A DNA stretch of 64,000 nt. Origin: Pseudahrensia aquimaris (GTDB taxonomy: Bacteria; Pseudomonadota; Alphaproteobacteria; Rhizobiales; Rhizobiaceae). The stretch is taken from contig NZ_JBHTJV010000009.1 in NCBI RefSeq assembly GCF_042676045.1, positions 124,001 to 188,000 of the forward strand. The letters are read 5' to 3'. This document shows, in pieces, positions 44,772-53,259 of this stretch; positions within the stretch are counted from its first letter, which is position 1; each line of letters starts with the position of its first letter. Both the position numbers and the translations under genes were made by a program. The notes beneath the pieces are model-generated. The model was not told where the DNA came from, made no database searches, and saw only the letters and a list, made by a program, of their open reading frames with translations.

Positions 44772-45677
44772 TCAACCTTTCAACACGTCCAGCAGCGTCT
44801 CGCCCAGTTTGGCGGGGCTGTCAGAAACGCGAATGCCGGCGGCTTCCATTGCGTCAATCTTGTCTTCTGCACCGCCCTTACCGCCTGAAATAACGGCGCC
44901 AGCATGGCCCATCGTGCGGCCTGGGGGCGCAGTACGACCAGCGATGAACCCGACCATCGGTTTCGAGCGACCTTTCTTGGCCTCGTCTTTGATAAACTGC
45001 GCTGCATCTTCTTCTGCGGAGCCACCGATTTCGCCGATCATGATGATGGATTTGGTCTCGTCATCGGCGAGGAACATCTCCAGCACGTCGATGAATTCCG
45101 TGCCCTTCACCGGGTCGCCGCCAATGCCCACAGCCGTCGTTTGACCAAGACCCGCATTGGTGGTTTGAAACACCGCCTCATAGGTGAGCGTGCCGGAACG
45201 CGACAGAACACCGACCGAACCTTTTTTGAAGATCGAGCCCGGCATAATGCCGATCTTGCATTCATCCGGCGTCATTACGCCGGGACAGTTGGGGCCGATA
45301 AGGCGGGATTTGGATTTGTCGAGCTTTTCCTTCACGCGCACCATGTCCAACACAGGCACACCTTCGGTAATCGCCACAATCAGCGGAATTTCCGCATCAA
45401 TCGCTTCCTCAATGGCGGCCGCACAACCGGCGGGTGGCACGTAGATCACGGAGGCATTGGCACCCGTCTGTTCCTTGGCCTCTGCAACGGTGGTGAAAAT
45501 CGGCAGATCACCAGTTCCGTTGGAAGCCGTCCACGTCTCGCCGCCCTTTTTGGGATGCGTGCCCGCAACCATCTGCGTGCCATGATAAGCAAGCGCTTGC
45601 TCTGTATGGAACGTGCCGGTTTTACCCGTAAGGCCTTGGACGATGACTTTGGTGTTTTTATCGATGAGAATGGACAT
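44772..45677 (-). CDS. sucD: succinyl-CoA ligase alpha subunit
   Basis: 301-aa subunit that binds CoA and carries the phosphohistidine in the reaction succinyl-CoA + NDP + Pi to succinate + CoA + NTP. The N-terminal CoA-binding Rossmann domain has VIVQGLTGKTGTFHTEQAL. GPNCPGVMTPDECKIGIMPG follows, and the active-site His lies in MGHAGAVISGGKGGAEDKI. The ATG (45675-45677) shares one base with the stop of the small membrane protein upstream (TAATG), so translation is coupled to it. Its partner sucC lies 1.25 kb upstream instead of adjacent, separated by three small unknown genes. Confidence 0.97.
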   Translation of the reverse strand: MSILIDKNTKVIVQGLTGKTGTFHTEQALAYHGTQMVAGTHPKKGGETWTASNGTGDLPIFTTVAEAKEQTGANASVIYVPPAGCAAAIEEAIDAEIPLIVAITEGVPVLDMVRVKEKLDKSKSRLIGPNCPGVMTPDECKIGIMPGSIFKKGSVGVLSRSGTLTYEAVFQTTNAGLGQTTAVGIGGDPVKGTEFIDVLEMFLADDETKSIIMIGEIGGSAEEDAAQFIKDEAKKGRSKPMVGFIAGRTAPPGRTMGHAGAVISGGKGGAEDKIDAMEAAGIRVSDSPAKLGETLLDVLKG

Positions 45678-45895
45678 TAGCACTTATCTTTCAGTGTCTT
45701 CTGAATTTCCTTGAGAACCAAAAGCGTTTCGCGGTTTTGGTCGAGAATCTGTTCGTTAATTTCCAGCGTTCGGTCGTTAATCGCGTTCACACGGTCGACG
45801 TGAGCGCCGTAGGTTCGCATCTGGTAGCGAGCCAACCACGCGGCCCCAATGAGGAGCAAAACCAGCGGCAGCCATGCGAAAAGTGTCTCCATCAT
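45677..45895 (-). CDS. small single-pass membrane protein with coiled-coil tail
   Basis: 72-aa protein. One membrane helix (about 5-22, LFAWLPLVLLLIGAAWLA) is followed by a charged amphipathic segment (RVNAINDRTLEINEQILDQN and on to the end) likely to form a coiled coil. I do not recognise a family. It starts four bases inside the stop of the upstream unknown gene and its own stop overlaps the sucD ATG by one base, so it is translationally coupled on both sides. Coding potential is supported by this tight packing. Confidence 0.72.
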   Translation of the reverse strand: MMETLFAWLPLVLLLIGAAWLARYQMRTYGAHVDRVNAINDRTLEINEQILDQNRETLLVLKEIQKTLKDKC

Positions 45896-46497
45896 TTTTG
45901 CAACAGGGTTACGTTGAGCAAACCGCCGTTGCCGGTTGGCGGAGCCTTTGCGACGAGAAAGACCTTGATATCATCGTTGCCGCCCGCCCATGTGGTAGCG
46001 TTGAGCAGACCTTCGGACACGTCCTTGGAGATCGGCTCCTTGCCCGCCAGTCGCTGCATGTTGGGCATGAATTCGGCTGCGTCCTGCTGGTCGTCCAGCA
46101 CGATGGAACAGGTGGAGGCGGTGCCACCAGCAAAATCCGGGAACGTCTTTTTCTGTGCATCTGTCAGGCCGGATTTCTGAATGCCAACACGAAACAGTCG
46201 CTCTCCCACCTGCACGTCCCAACCTTCTAGGGCCGTCGGGTTGTCGACGCTTTGGAACGCTTTCAGATCGGTCGCCCCCATCGAACGCCAAGCCAACTTC
46301 GCGGACATCTCACGGATCGCGCTGAAATCATGCACCTGCGCGTAGCAAATGCGGTTAAACACGAAGACAGGGTCCGGATTTGCATCGGCATCCGTCGATC
46401 CCGAAAGCGCGGTTTGGGCGTGGGAAAATGTCGTAAATGACAAGCCAAAAGCAAACATCAAAGCTCGACGGGCAAGGGCCAATTTTTCGACAAGCAT
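45892..46497 (-). CDS. secreted protein of unknown function between sucC and sucD
   Basis: 201-aa protein with a signal peptide (LALARRALMFAFGLSFTTFS, cleavage near SHAQTA). The mature domain has two cysteines (RICYAQVHDF and ASTCSIVLDD), a VQVGERLFRVGIQ strand and a C-terminal DDIKVFLVAKAP. I do not recognise it. ATG 46497 is chosen; the frame could start two codons earlier at a TTG. The stop overlaps the next small membrane protein gene by four bases. It is a periplasmic or lipid-facing product inside a central metabolic operon. Confidence 0.72.
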   Translation of the reverse strand: MLVEKLALARRALMFAFGLSFTTFSHAQTALSGSTDADANPDPVFVFNRICYAQVHDFSAIREMSAKLAWRSMGATDLKAFQSVDNPTALEGWDVQVGERLFRVGIQKSGLTDAQKKTFPDFAGGTASTCSIVLDDQQDAAEFMPNMQRLAGKEPISKDVSEGLLNATTWAGGNDDIKVFLVAKAPPTGNGGLLNVTLLQK

Positions 46498-46499
46498 GC

Positions 46500-46916
46500 T
46501 CAATTTGATCTCAAAATAATTTGAGACACTAAACGATTGTCGACCGCACTCGTATTCGTTGCATCCGTTGGCGAAATGAATGAAGGAAAATCATCTCCTT
46601 CAAAGTTCACATCTATCGAAGATACTTCAGAATTTGACAGCTGCAAAAGCAAGTTCGTGTATTCGGCTTCAGTCACATATTCCTGAAGCGTAATTTGTAT
46701 CCTATTGCCAACAGTAAAGTAGGTGATTTCGGTTTCGGGACGTCGTGCTAGTTCATCTTGCATCAAGAATTGGACAGTGAAAGGTATTGCGCTGCTGATG
46801 ATATCAAAGTCCAGCGACAACGAGCTAATTTTAGTTGTCTGTCCGGTTCCCTGGTTCTTGGGAAGCCTGACAGATAGTTTTGAATACGATTTTAGATTTG
46901 CTGTTATTGAACCCAT
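46500..46916 (-). CDS. unknown protein, AT-rich, between sucC and sucD
   Basis: 138-aa protein without signal peptide or membrane helix. It looks beta-rich, for example FTVGNRIQITLQEYVTEAEYTNLL and ISSLSLDFDIIS (given in part), with many Ser, Thr, Asn and Ile. Base composition is visibly more AT-rich than the flanking suc genes, which suggests recent acquisition. It starts 18 bases after the sucC stop, with GAGGAGAGAGCGC immediately before the ATG, a strong ribosome site. It could be a small phage- or toxin-related structural protein, but I cannot support a family. Confidence 0.62.
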   Translation of the reverse strand: MGSITANLKSYSKLSVRLPKNQGTGQTTKISSLSLDFDIISSAIPFTVQFLMQDELARRPETEITYFTVGNRIQITLQEYVTEAEYTNLLLQLSNSEVSSIDVNFEGDDFPSFISPTDATNTSAVDNRLVSQIILRSN

Positions 46917-46934
46917 GCGCTCTCTCCTCGTCTC

Positions 46935-48128
46935 TCAACCCTTCACCGCTTTCACGATTTTCTGCGCCGCATCATCCAGATCATCAGCGGCCACCACATC
47001 CACATCTGAATTGTTGAGGATGGCCTTGCCCTCTTCAACTTTCGTGCCTTCCAAGCGCACAACCAGCGGCACTTTCAGGCCGACTTCTTTAACAGCCGTC
47101 ACGACGCCTTCGGCAATCGTGTCACAGCGCATGATGCCGCCGAAAATATTGACCAGAATGCCTTTGACCTTCGGGTCCGCCGTGATGATTTTGAATGCCG
47201 CCGTGACCTTCTCGGTCGTCGCACCGCCGCCCACATCGAGGAAGTTGGCTGGCTCTGCGCCATAGAGCTTGATGATGTCCATCGTCGCCATTGCAAGCCC
47301 AGCTCCGTTGACCATGCAGCCGATATCACCGTCCAAAGCCACATAGGCGAGGTCATATTTCGACGCTTCAATTTCCTTAGCGTCTTCTTCGGTGAGATCG
47401 CGGTATTGCTGCATTTCCGCTTGGCGGAATTCGGCATTGCCGTCGAAGGAAACTTTCGCATCCAACACCCGAAGTGAGCCGTTTTTCATCACGATCAGCG
47501 GGTTCACTTCCAACAGCGCCATGTCTGTGTCGGTGAAAGCCGTGTAGAGGTCGCGAAACAGTTTCGGCGCTTCGTCAGCGGCCTTGCCGGTCAATTCAAA
47601 CGCAGAAACGAGCGCCGCGATGTTCGCGTCCGTTACGCCTGCGGAATGATCGATGTCGATTGTGTGAATCTTGTCCGGCGTCTCTTCAGCCACAGCCTCA
47701 ATGTCCATGCCGCCTTCGGTGGAGGCAACGAACGAAACCTTGCCCGTCTCTCGGTTCACGAGGATGGAGCAATAAAGCTCGCGCTCAATATCCGCACCGT
47801 CTTCGAGGTAGAGCCGATTGACCTGTTTGCCAGCGGGTCCAGTCTGTTTCGTGACCAGCGTGTTGCCGAGCATCTCCTTGACATGGCTGCGGACTTCGTC
47901 AGGCGAGAAGGCCAGCCGAACACCGCCCTTGGCATCTTCGGGAAGCTCCTTGAACTTGCCCTTACCGCGACCACCCGCATGAATCTGCGATTTCACCACA
48001 TAAAGCGGACCCGGCAGCGCCTCGATAGCCGCGTCCACGTCCGCTTCCGATAGGATCGGCACACCCTTGGCAATCGGCGCGCCGTAGCCCGCGAGCACTT
48101 GCTTGGCTTGATATTCGTGAATGTTCAT
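46935..48128 (-). CDS. sucC: succinyl-CoA ligase beta subunit
   Basis: 397-aa nucleotide-binding subunit of succinyl-CoA synthetase. The ATP-grasp domain begins MNIHEYQAKQVLAGYGAPIA and has KSQIHAGGRGKGKFKE, with LEVNPLIVMKNG and GAGLAMATMDIIKLYG later. The C-terminal domain contributes GGIMRCDTIAEGVVTA. At 397 aa it has the normal length. It is separated from mdh upstream by 143 bases containing a palindromic repeat element, and from its partner sucD by three unknown genes. Its stop is 18 bases before the first of those. Confidence 0.97.
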   Translation of the reverse strand: MNIHEYQAKQVLAGYGAPIAKGVPILSEADVDAAIEALPGPLYVVKSQIHAGGRGKGKFKELPEDAKGGVRLAFSPDEVRSHVKEMLGNTLVTKQTGPAGKQVNRLYLEDGADIERELYCSILVNRETGKVSFVASTEGGMDIEAVAEETPDKIHTIDIDHSAGVTDANIAALVSAFELTGKAADEAPKLFRDLYTAFTDTDMALLEVNPLIVMKNGSLRVLDAKVSFDGNAEFRQAEMQQYRDLTEEDAKEIEASKYDLAYVALDGDIGCMVNGAGLAMATMDIIKLYGAEPANFLDVGGGATTEKVTAAFKIITADPKVKGILVNIFGGIMRCDTIAEGVVTAVKEVGLKVPLVVRLEGTKVEEGKAILNNSDVDVVAADDLDDAAQKIVKAVKG

Positions 48129-48151
48129 TCCGTTTCGCTCTTTTCTCTAAT

Positions 48152-48259
48152 CCGTCATCCTCGGATTGGCGAAGCCAAGTCCGGGATCCAGAATGTTTCA
48201 TCAACCACCGCAGCCCTATCCGGCATCCTAGACGTCCGGCACAAGTCCGAGGATGACGG
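48152..48259 (-). repeat. palindromic intergenic repeat, copy 1 (108 bp)
   Basis: The ends are a perfect 14-base inverted repeat, CCGTCATCCTCGGA (48152-48165) and TCCGAGGATGACGG (48246-48259). On the minus strand the interior contains CTGGATCCCGGACTTGGC, which matches the interior of the two copies near 53.9 and 54.4 kb. It lies between mdh and sucC, so transcripts must read through the hairpin. It belongs to the CGTCATTCC...GGATGACG type of dispersed element common in alphaproteobacterial genomes. Confidence 0.85.
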
Positions 48260-48271
48260 CGGAAAAAATGA

Positions 48272-49234
48272 TCACTTCAAGTTCGGCGCTATGCCCGCGC
48301 ATGTTTCGCACAACTCGGCCACTGCAGCGGCAGACGCCGCAAACGCCTTCTCATCCGCTTTGCTCATCTCGATTTCGATCACGCGCTCCGCGCCACCGGC
48401 ACCGATGATCACCGGCACACCGACATACATGTCTTGAATGCCGTATTCGCCTTTCAGGTTCACGGCGCAGGGCAGAACCCGCTTCTGATCGCGCAGATAG
48501 GCTTCGGCCATGGAAATCGCTGATGCGGCGGGTGCGTAATAGGCGGAACCCGTTTTCAGCAGAGCGACGATCTCGCCGCCACCCTTGCGGGTGCGGTCGA
48601 AAATTTCTTCGACACGGTCTTTCGTCGTCCAACCCATCTTGATGAGGTCCGGCAGGGGAATACCCGCAACGGTCGTGTATTTGGCAATCGGCACCATCGT
48701 GTCGCCATGGCCGCCGAGCACAAAGGCTGTAACATCTTTGATCGAAACGTCGAATTCATCAGCGAGGAAGTGTTTCAAGCGCGACGAATCCAGCACACCC
48801 GCCATTCCCACAACCATGTTCTTCGGCAGGCCGGAGAATTTCTGCAGCGCCCAGACCATCGCATCGAGCGGGTTGGTGATGCAGATCACGAAGGCGTTCG
48901 GCGCATACTTTTTAATGCCCGCGCCCACCTGCTCCATCACTTTCAGGTTGATGCCCAGAAGGTCATCGCGGCTCATGCCCGGCTTGCGGGCAACGCCAGC
49001 GGTGATAATGCAAACATCGGCACCCTCTATGGCTTCATAAGACTGCGTGCCGGAGAGTTTTACGTCGAACCCGTCAACAGGCGAAGATTCCGCAATGTCC
49101 AGCGCTTTGCCCTCGGGAATGCCTTCGGCAATGTCAAACATCACGATATCGCCGAGTTCTTTCAGACCAGCGAGGTGAGCCAGCGTTCCGCCGATCATGC
49201 CAGAGCCGATCAATGCGATCTTGTTGCGCGCCAT
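48272..49234 (-). CDS. mdh: malate dehydrogenase
   Basis: 320-aa NAD-dependent enzyme of the LDH-like MDH class, oxidising malate to oxaloacetate. The N-terminal NAD motif is KIALIGSGMIGGTLAHLA. The catalytic and substrate residues lie in ITAGVARKPGMSRDDLLGIN (Arg), CITNPLDAMVWALQ (Asn), GMAGVLDSSRLKHFL (Asp, Arg) and FVLGGHGDTMVP (His). It has the good ribosome site AAAGGAAG within one copy of a duplicated TTACGTAA-containing element. It heads the mdh-sucC series. Confidence 0.97.
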   Translation of the reverse strand: MARNKIALIGSGMIGGTLAHLAGLKELGDIVMFDIAEGIPEGKALDIAESSPVDGFDVKLSGTQSYEAIEGADVCIITAGVARKPGMSRDDLLGINLKVMEQVGAGIKKYAPNAFVICITNPLDAMVWALQKFSGLPKNMVVGMAGVLDSSRLKHFLADEFDVSIKDVTAFVLGGHGDTMVPIAKYTTVAGIPLPDLIKMGWTTKDRVEEIFDRTRKGGGEIVALLKTGSAYYAPAASAISMAEAYLRDQKRVLPCAVNLKGEYGIQDMYVGVPVIIGAGGAERVIEIEMSKADEKAFAASAAAVAELCETCAGIAPNLK

Positions 49235-49240
49235 AAATTC

Positions 49241-49399
49241 TTCCTTTTACGTAAGACATTTGAGCGCCCTGCGCTCGATTGCGAGTTCCCTGTCTCAAGG
49301 CGTAGCATGCAGAACAGGAAAATCAAGATCGATGTGTTACAGAAGCGCCAAAAGTATAAGGAATGGCAATTTATGACAATTTTTCTTACGTAAAAGGAA
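49241..49399. promoter_or_regulatory. mdh control region bounded by two identical TTACGTAA elements in inverted orientation
   Basis: TTCCTTTTACGTAAGA (49241-49256) reappears as its exact reverse complement TCTTACGTAAAAGGAA (49384-49399). Each contains the palindrome TTACGTAA. Between them, on the minus strand, TTGTCA (49374-49379) and TATACT (49353-49358) could be -35 and -10 boxes with a short 15-base spacer. The arrangement suits two operators flanking the mdh promoter. The promoter call is weak; the repeat is exact. Confidence 0.5.
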
Positions 49400-49412
49400 T
49401 GATTGTGTCGTT

Positions 49413-50186
49413 TCAATTCGCAATCAGAAGAAAACTCACTTTCGTATCGACAAAAGGACGCTCGACACTGATCAACTCGCGCTCAAGCGCTTCTGCGAGT
49501 TCTTTCCGCCTTACAGAGTCTGCCGCATCTCCGAGAGGAAACGAAAGCAGATTGGCTGCAATATCCTTTGCATCGCTTATTTCGTAATTATCTTCGAAAC
49601 GATGAACGGCTACGCTTTCAAAATGCTCCTCTAAAAGTTCCCTTGCCCTGCTCGGACTGAACAAAACGGCACCGAGATCCTGCTTTTGTGCCCCGAAAAC
49701 ATCGAAACCCAATTGATTGATACGAGCTAGATTATCCAGGCTGTTTGTGCTGATAGCCACCCTGCCACCTTCTGCACAAACTCGCTTGAATTCCATCACC
49801 GCTCTAGGCTGATCCTCCACGTGATACAGCATATGAAGTGCAAGCACCGTATCGAAACCATCGTCGTTAAGCGGAAGGTCGCAAACACTGGCTTCCAACG
49901 CTTGTGGCTCAAAGTCCTTTACCAAAGCCGAAACAGTCGTCTGGGCTTGTTGAAGAAGAAATTGCGACGTATCGACGAGAGTAAGTCCGTCAAGAATACT
50001 TAAGGGCGAGGACACCTCGCTCCAGAGCCAACCTGGGCCGCACCCGATATCCGCAACATGCTCATTTTCTTGCCATTCCATTGCAGCATGTACAAATTCA
50101 AACCAATTCTTGGTTCCATACCTCGCGTGGAGGTTTGCCCGGCTCTTTAAATTTTTGTCCGTTACATATTGCTCAACGACAGTCAC
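49413..50186 (-). CDS. class I SAM-dependent methyltransferase
   Basis: 257-aa methyltransferase. Motif I is VADIGCGPGWLWSEV (about 46-60), motif II is LDGLTLVDTSQ and the post-motif region has LALHMLYHVEDQPRAV. This resembles the UbiE/Methyltransf_11 group. The N-terminus (YVTDKNLKSRANLHARYGTKN) recalls small-molecule and antibiotic-pathway methyltransferases; the acceptor is unknown. Codon use and composition are more AT-rich than sdhB and mdh on either side. It starts 10 bases after the sdhB stop, in an order where mdh would normally follow more directly, so it looks inserted. Confidence 0.82.
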   Translation of the reverse strand: MTVVEQYVTDKNLKSRANLHARYGTKNWFEFVHAAMEWQENEHVADIGCGPGWLWSEVSSPLSILDGLTLVDTSQFLLQQAQTTVSALVKDFEPQALEASVCDLPLNDDGFDTVLALHMLYHVEDQPRAVMEFKRVCAEGGRVAISTNSLDNLARINQLGFDVFGAQKQDLGAVLFSPSRARELLEEHFESVAVHRFEDNYEISDAKDIAANLLSFPLGDAADSVRRKELAEALERELISVERPFVDTKVSFLLIAN

Positions 50187-50196
50187 CGGATAAATC

Positions 50197-50982
50197 CTAA
50201 ACCCGGCGCTCCACCATCATCTTCTTGATCTCCGCAATCGCTTTCGCCGGGTTCAAACCCTTTGGGCAAGCCTGCGCACAGTTCATGATGGTGTGGCAGC
50301 GGTAGAGCCGGAAGGGGTCTTCCAGATTGTCGAGCCGCTCGCCAGTGGCTTCGTCGCGCGAGTCGATCAACCAGCGGTAGGCCTGCAGCAGCGTTGCAGG
50401 GCCGAGATATCGGTCGCCGTTCCACCAATAGGACGGGCAGGACGTTGAGCAACAGGCGCACAGGATGCACTCATACAAACCATCCAGCTTTTCGCGGTCT
50501 TCCGGCGATTGCTTCCACTCTTTCTCCGGCTTCGGCGTTACGGTTTTCAAGTAAGGCTCAATGGAGCGGTGCTGGGCGTAGAAATTCGTCAAATCCGGCA
50601 CAAGGTCTTTTACCACAGGCATGTGCGGCAGGGGATATATCGAAATAGCACCCGAAACTTCTGCCATGCCTTTGGTGCAGGCAAGCGTGTTGGTGCCGTC
50701 AATGTTCATGGCGCAGGAACCGCAAATGCCTTCGCGGCAAGAGCGGCGGAAGGTCAGCGTCGGGTCGATGTTGGACTTAATCCAGATGAGCGCGTCCAGC
50801 ACCATCGGACCGCAATCGTCCGTGTTGACGGTGTAGGTATCGGTGCGTGGATTGCCATCGTCATCGGGCGACCAGCGGTAAATCTTGAATTCGCGCGTCG
50901 GGGCTTTGGTGTCTGACTCAATTTTGGTCCAGACTTTGCCGTCTTCGATGCGGGAATTTTTAGGCAGTGTGAGTTCAACCAC
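50197..50982 (-). CDS. sdhB: succinate dehydrogenase iron-sulfur subunit
   Basis: 261-aa subunit carrying the three iron-sulfur clusters that pass electrons from SdhA to the membrane quinone. The [2Fe-2S] ligands are in CREGICGSCAMNIDGTNTLAC (first and last Cys with CGSC between). The other clusters use CILCACCSTSCPSYW and CHTIMNCAQACPKGLNP. I place the start at GTG 50982 (reading VVELTLPKNS, as other SdhB begin), with GGAG 7 bases ahead; the longer frame adds unrelated residues. It is 4.1 kb away from sdhCDA, with foreign genes and a terminator between. Confidence 0.96.
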   Translation of the reverse strand: MVELTLPKNSRIEDGKVWTKIESDTKAPTREFKIYRWSPDDDGNPRTDTYTVNTDDCGPMVLDALIWIKSNIDPTLTFRRSCREGICGSCAMNIDGTNTLACTKGMAEVSGAISIYPLPHMPVVKDLVPDLTNFYAQHRSIEPYLKTVTPKPEKEWKQSPEDREKLDGLYECILCACCSTSCPSYWWNGDRYLGPATLLQAYRWLIDSRDEATGERLDNLEDPFRLYRCHTIMNCAQACPKGLNPAKAIAEIKKMMVERRV

Positions 50983-51078
50983 GTGCGGGCTCCGGTGCAC
51001 ATAAATTTGAGCTTGAGACGTAGCGTTGGCTCGGCCACTTGGCAAGACGAACAATAGTCGCAAGCTGCAAACGAAAAC

Positions 51079-51101
51079 GGGGCGCCCAGATCGAGCGCCC
51101 C
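51079..51101 (-). terminator. intrinsic terminator after the alanine/glycine symporter gene
   Basis: GGGGCGC (51079-51085) pairs with GCGCCCC (51095-51101) and is followed on the minus strand by CGTTTTCGTTT. It lies 24 bases beyond the symporter stop and upstream of sdhB, so sdhB needs its own promoter in the roughly 95 bases that follow. Confidence 0.75.
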
Positions 51102-51124
51102 ATCTTAGCTTTTGTCAAAAGCAC

Positions 51125-52684
51125 TTAGTGCTTGAACTTCTTGATCTCGCCAGCGGCAAGACGCTCGCTGTAAGACGCCAACTCCTTGCGCACCAATCCC
51201 ATGAGGAAGTAGAGCGCGAAGATGTTGACCACGGCCATGGCAAAGATCGCCGCGTCCGAGAAGTCGATCACAGGGCCGAGGCTGGCGGCTGCACCGATAA
51301 CGATGAAGACGCAGAAGATGATCTTGAACGTAAGCTCAGACGCCTTCCCTTCACCGAACATGTAGGTCCAGCTTTTCAGCCCGTAATAGGACCATGAGAT
51401 CATGGTCGAGAACGCAAACATGATCACCGCTACGGCGAGCACATAGGGGAACCACGAGATCGACGAGCCAAAGGCGGCCGATGTCAGCGCGACACCGGAC
51501 GTATCACCCACGGTTTTGATCGCGCTGCCAGCATCGTTGAGAACGAACAGGCCGGTCGCCTCATCCATAATCAACTGACCGGAAATGGTGATCACCAAAG
51601 CCGTCATCGTGCAGATGACGACCGTATCGATCAGCGGCTCAAGCAGCGAGACGAAACCTTCCGTGATCGGCTCTTTGGTTTTCACCGCAGAGTGCGCGAT
51701 GGCCGCAGAACCCACACCGGCTTCGTTCGAGAACGCCGCCCGCTTGAAGCCCTGGATCAACGCGCCAACGAAACCGCCGGCAACACCAAGGCCCGTGAAA
51801 GCGCCTGCGAAAATCTGGCCAAAGGCCCAGCCGATCTTGTCGTAATTGACGATCAAAATGATGAGGGCTGCGCCCACATAGATGATTCCCATCAACGGCA
51901 CGATTTTCTCGGTCACTTTGGCGATGGATTTAATGCCACCGACGATCACGGCAAAAACGATTGCCGCAAAGATGAACCCGGTAATCAAACCGGAGAACTC
52001 AAAACCGACAACTGTCTGGATTTGGGCATGCGCCTGGTTGGCCTGGAACATATTGCCCCCGCCCAATGCACCCAGAATACAGAAAATCGAAAACAGAACG
52101 GCCAGAATTTTACCGCCCGGCAGGCCCAATTCATCAAAGCCCTTGGAGATGTAATACATCGGCCCGCCAGAGACGGTGCCGTCTGGATATTCGTTGCGGT
52201 ATTTCACGCCCAGCGTACATTCGGTGAATTTTGACGCCATGCCCATCAGGCCCGCCAAAATCATCCAGAACGTAGCGCCCGGCCCGCCAATGCCCACGGC
52301 AACGGCCACACCGGCAATGTTACCAAGGCCCACCGTGCCGGAAAGCGCGGTGGCGAGAGCCTGAAAGTGGCTCACCTCACCGGCATCGTTGGGGTCAGAA
52401 TAATCCCCCTTCACAAGGCCAATTGCGTGGCCAAAAAAGCGAAACTGCACAAAACCGAAATAGACGGTGAAGATGGTCGCCGCCACAACGAGCCACATGA
52501 CGATCCACGGAAAAGTCGTTCCCGGGAACGGTGCGAAGATGAGGCTCACGAAGGGTCCGGTGACGTTTGCGAAGACTTCGTTGACCTTCTGGTCTAGCGA
52601 CATCGCCTCTTGGGCGACAGCCGAACCCGTCAGTGCCGCAGTCGCGGCAAGGGTCGGCAGAATTGATTTGGATAGATTTCTCAT
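51125..52684 (-). CDS. alanine/glycine:cation symporter (AGCS family)
   Basis: 519-aa sodium- or proton-coupled transporter for alanine and glycine, with about ten or eleven hydrophobic segments. The N-terminus resembles a signal sequence (LPTLAATAALTGSAVAQEA). The family regions LATALSGTVGLGNIAGVAVA, GPGATFWMILAGLMGMASKF and FSNEAGVGSAAIAHSAVKT are clear. The start is ATG 52684 with GAGGAGAG ahead, not the GTG-type start 21 bases upstream that overlaps the stress-protein gene. It lies 10 bases after that gene, and an Lrp-type regulator is divergent from the pair, so control by amino acids is likely. Confidence 0.93.
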   Translation of the reverse strand: MRNLSKSILPTLAATAALTGSAVAQEAMSLDQKVNEVFANVTGPFVSLIFAPFPGTTFPWIVMWLVVAATIFTVYFGFVQFRFFGHAIGLVKGDYSDPNDAGEVSHFQALATALSGTVGLGNIAGVAVAVGIGGPGATFWMILAGLMGMASKFTECTLGVKYRNEYPDGTVSGGPMYYISKGFDELGLPGGKILAVLFSIFCILGALGGGNMFQANQAHAQIQTVVGFEFSGLITGFIFAAIVFAVIVGGIKSIAKVTEKIVPLMGIIYVGAALIILIVNYDKIGWAFGQIFAGAFTGLGVAGGFVGALIQGFKRAAFSNEAGVGSAAIAHSAVKTKEPITEGFVSLLEPLIDTVVICTMTALVITISGQLIMDEATGLFVLNDAGSAIKTVGDTSGVALTSAAFGSSISWFPYVLAVAVIMFAFSTMISWSYYGLKSWTYMFGEGKASELTFKIIFCVFIVIGAAASLGPVIDFSDAAIFAMAVVNIFALYFLMGLVRKELASYSERLAAGEIKKFKH

Positions 52685-52694
52685 AACACTCTCC

Positions 52695-53132
52695 TCAACC
52701 GACAACTGTGACGGGCACGGTTGCGCTCATCACAAGGTTGGACGTTGAACTGCCAAAAATGCGCTTGGCGAAACCGCCTTCGGAGGAACGACTGACGACA
52801 ATCTGATCGGCATTCTTTTCCTTCGAGATAGCGATGAGCGCATCGGCAACGTCGCCATGGCGCACGATGCCCGTGGCGTTGAGCCCAGCCGCTTTCAGCT
52901 TTTCGACGGCGGGATTGACCACCCGTTCCAGCGCGGTGGAGATTTCTTCCTCCCGGCGCTTGTGGCGTTCGGCGTTTTCTTCCGGTGTCTGGAATGAGAA
53001 CGGCGACCATTCGACGATATAGGCAATAACCAGATCGCAATCGCCGATCAGCTTCGCCAAATGTTGGGCGTGGGCAAGCGCCCGCTCCCCCGATCCGTGA
53101 CCATCCAGGCCAACCACTAATGTTGCAGTCAT
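52695..53132 (-). CDS. universal stress protein (UspA family)
   Basis: 145-aa single-domain Usp. It opens MTATLVVGLDGHGSGERALAH with the typical first strand and an Asp that contacts ATP. The C-terminal ATP-binding loop follows the G-x2-G-x9-G(S/T) style in SRSSEGGFAKRIFGSSTSNLV and ends VPVTVVG. A charged stretch ERHKRREEEISTALERV is helical. It is the first gene of the operon with the alanine/glycine symporter and probably senses energy state or modulates the transporter. The control region upstream holds Lrp-like sites. Confidence 0.9.
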   Translation of the reverse strand: MTATLVVGLDGHGSGERALAHAQHLAKLIGDCDLVIAYIVEWSPFSFQTPEENAERHKRREEEISTALERVVNPAVEKLKAAGLNATGIVRHGDVADALIAISKEKNADQIVVSRSSEGGFAKRIFGSSTSNLVMSATVPVTVVG

Positions 53133-53259
53133 TGTCTTTCTCCTCTCGTGAGCAACCGCCCGATTGCGGTTGAGAATGCGAGAATGGTGACGCCCCCCAA
53201 TTCGGTCGTCCGGTTACCATCCGCATCTTACATTATAGGAAGAAAGACTGGTCTGAGCG

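Noticed and set aside
49363..49587. 74-codon plus-strand frame with a ribosome-like sequence before ATG 49399
   Set aside because: The apparent ribosome site is the inverted copy of the mdh element, and the frame is antisense to the methyltransferase end; no protein character.
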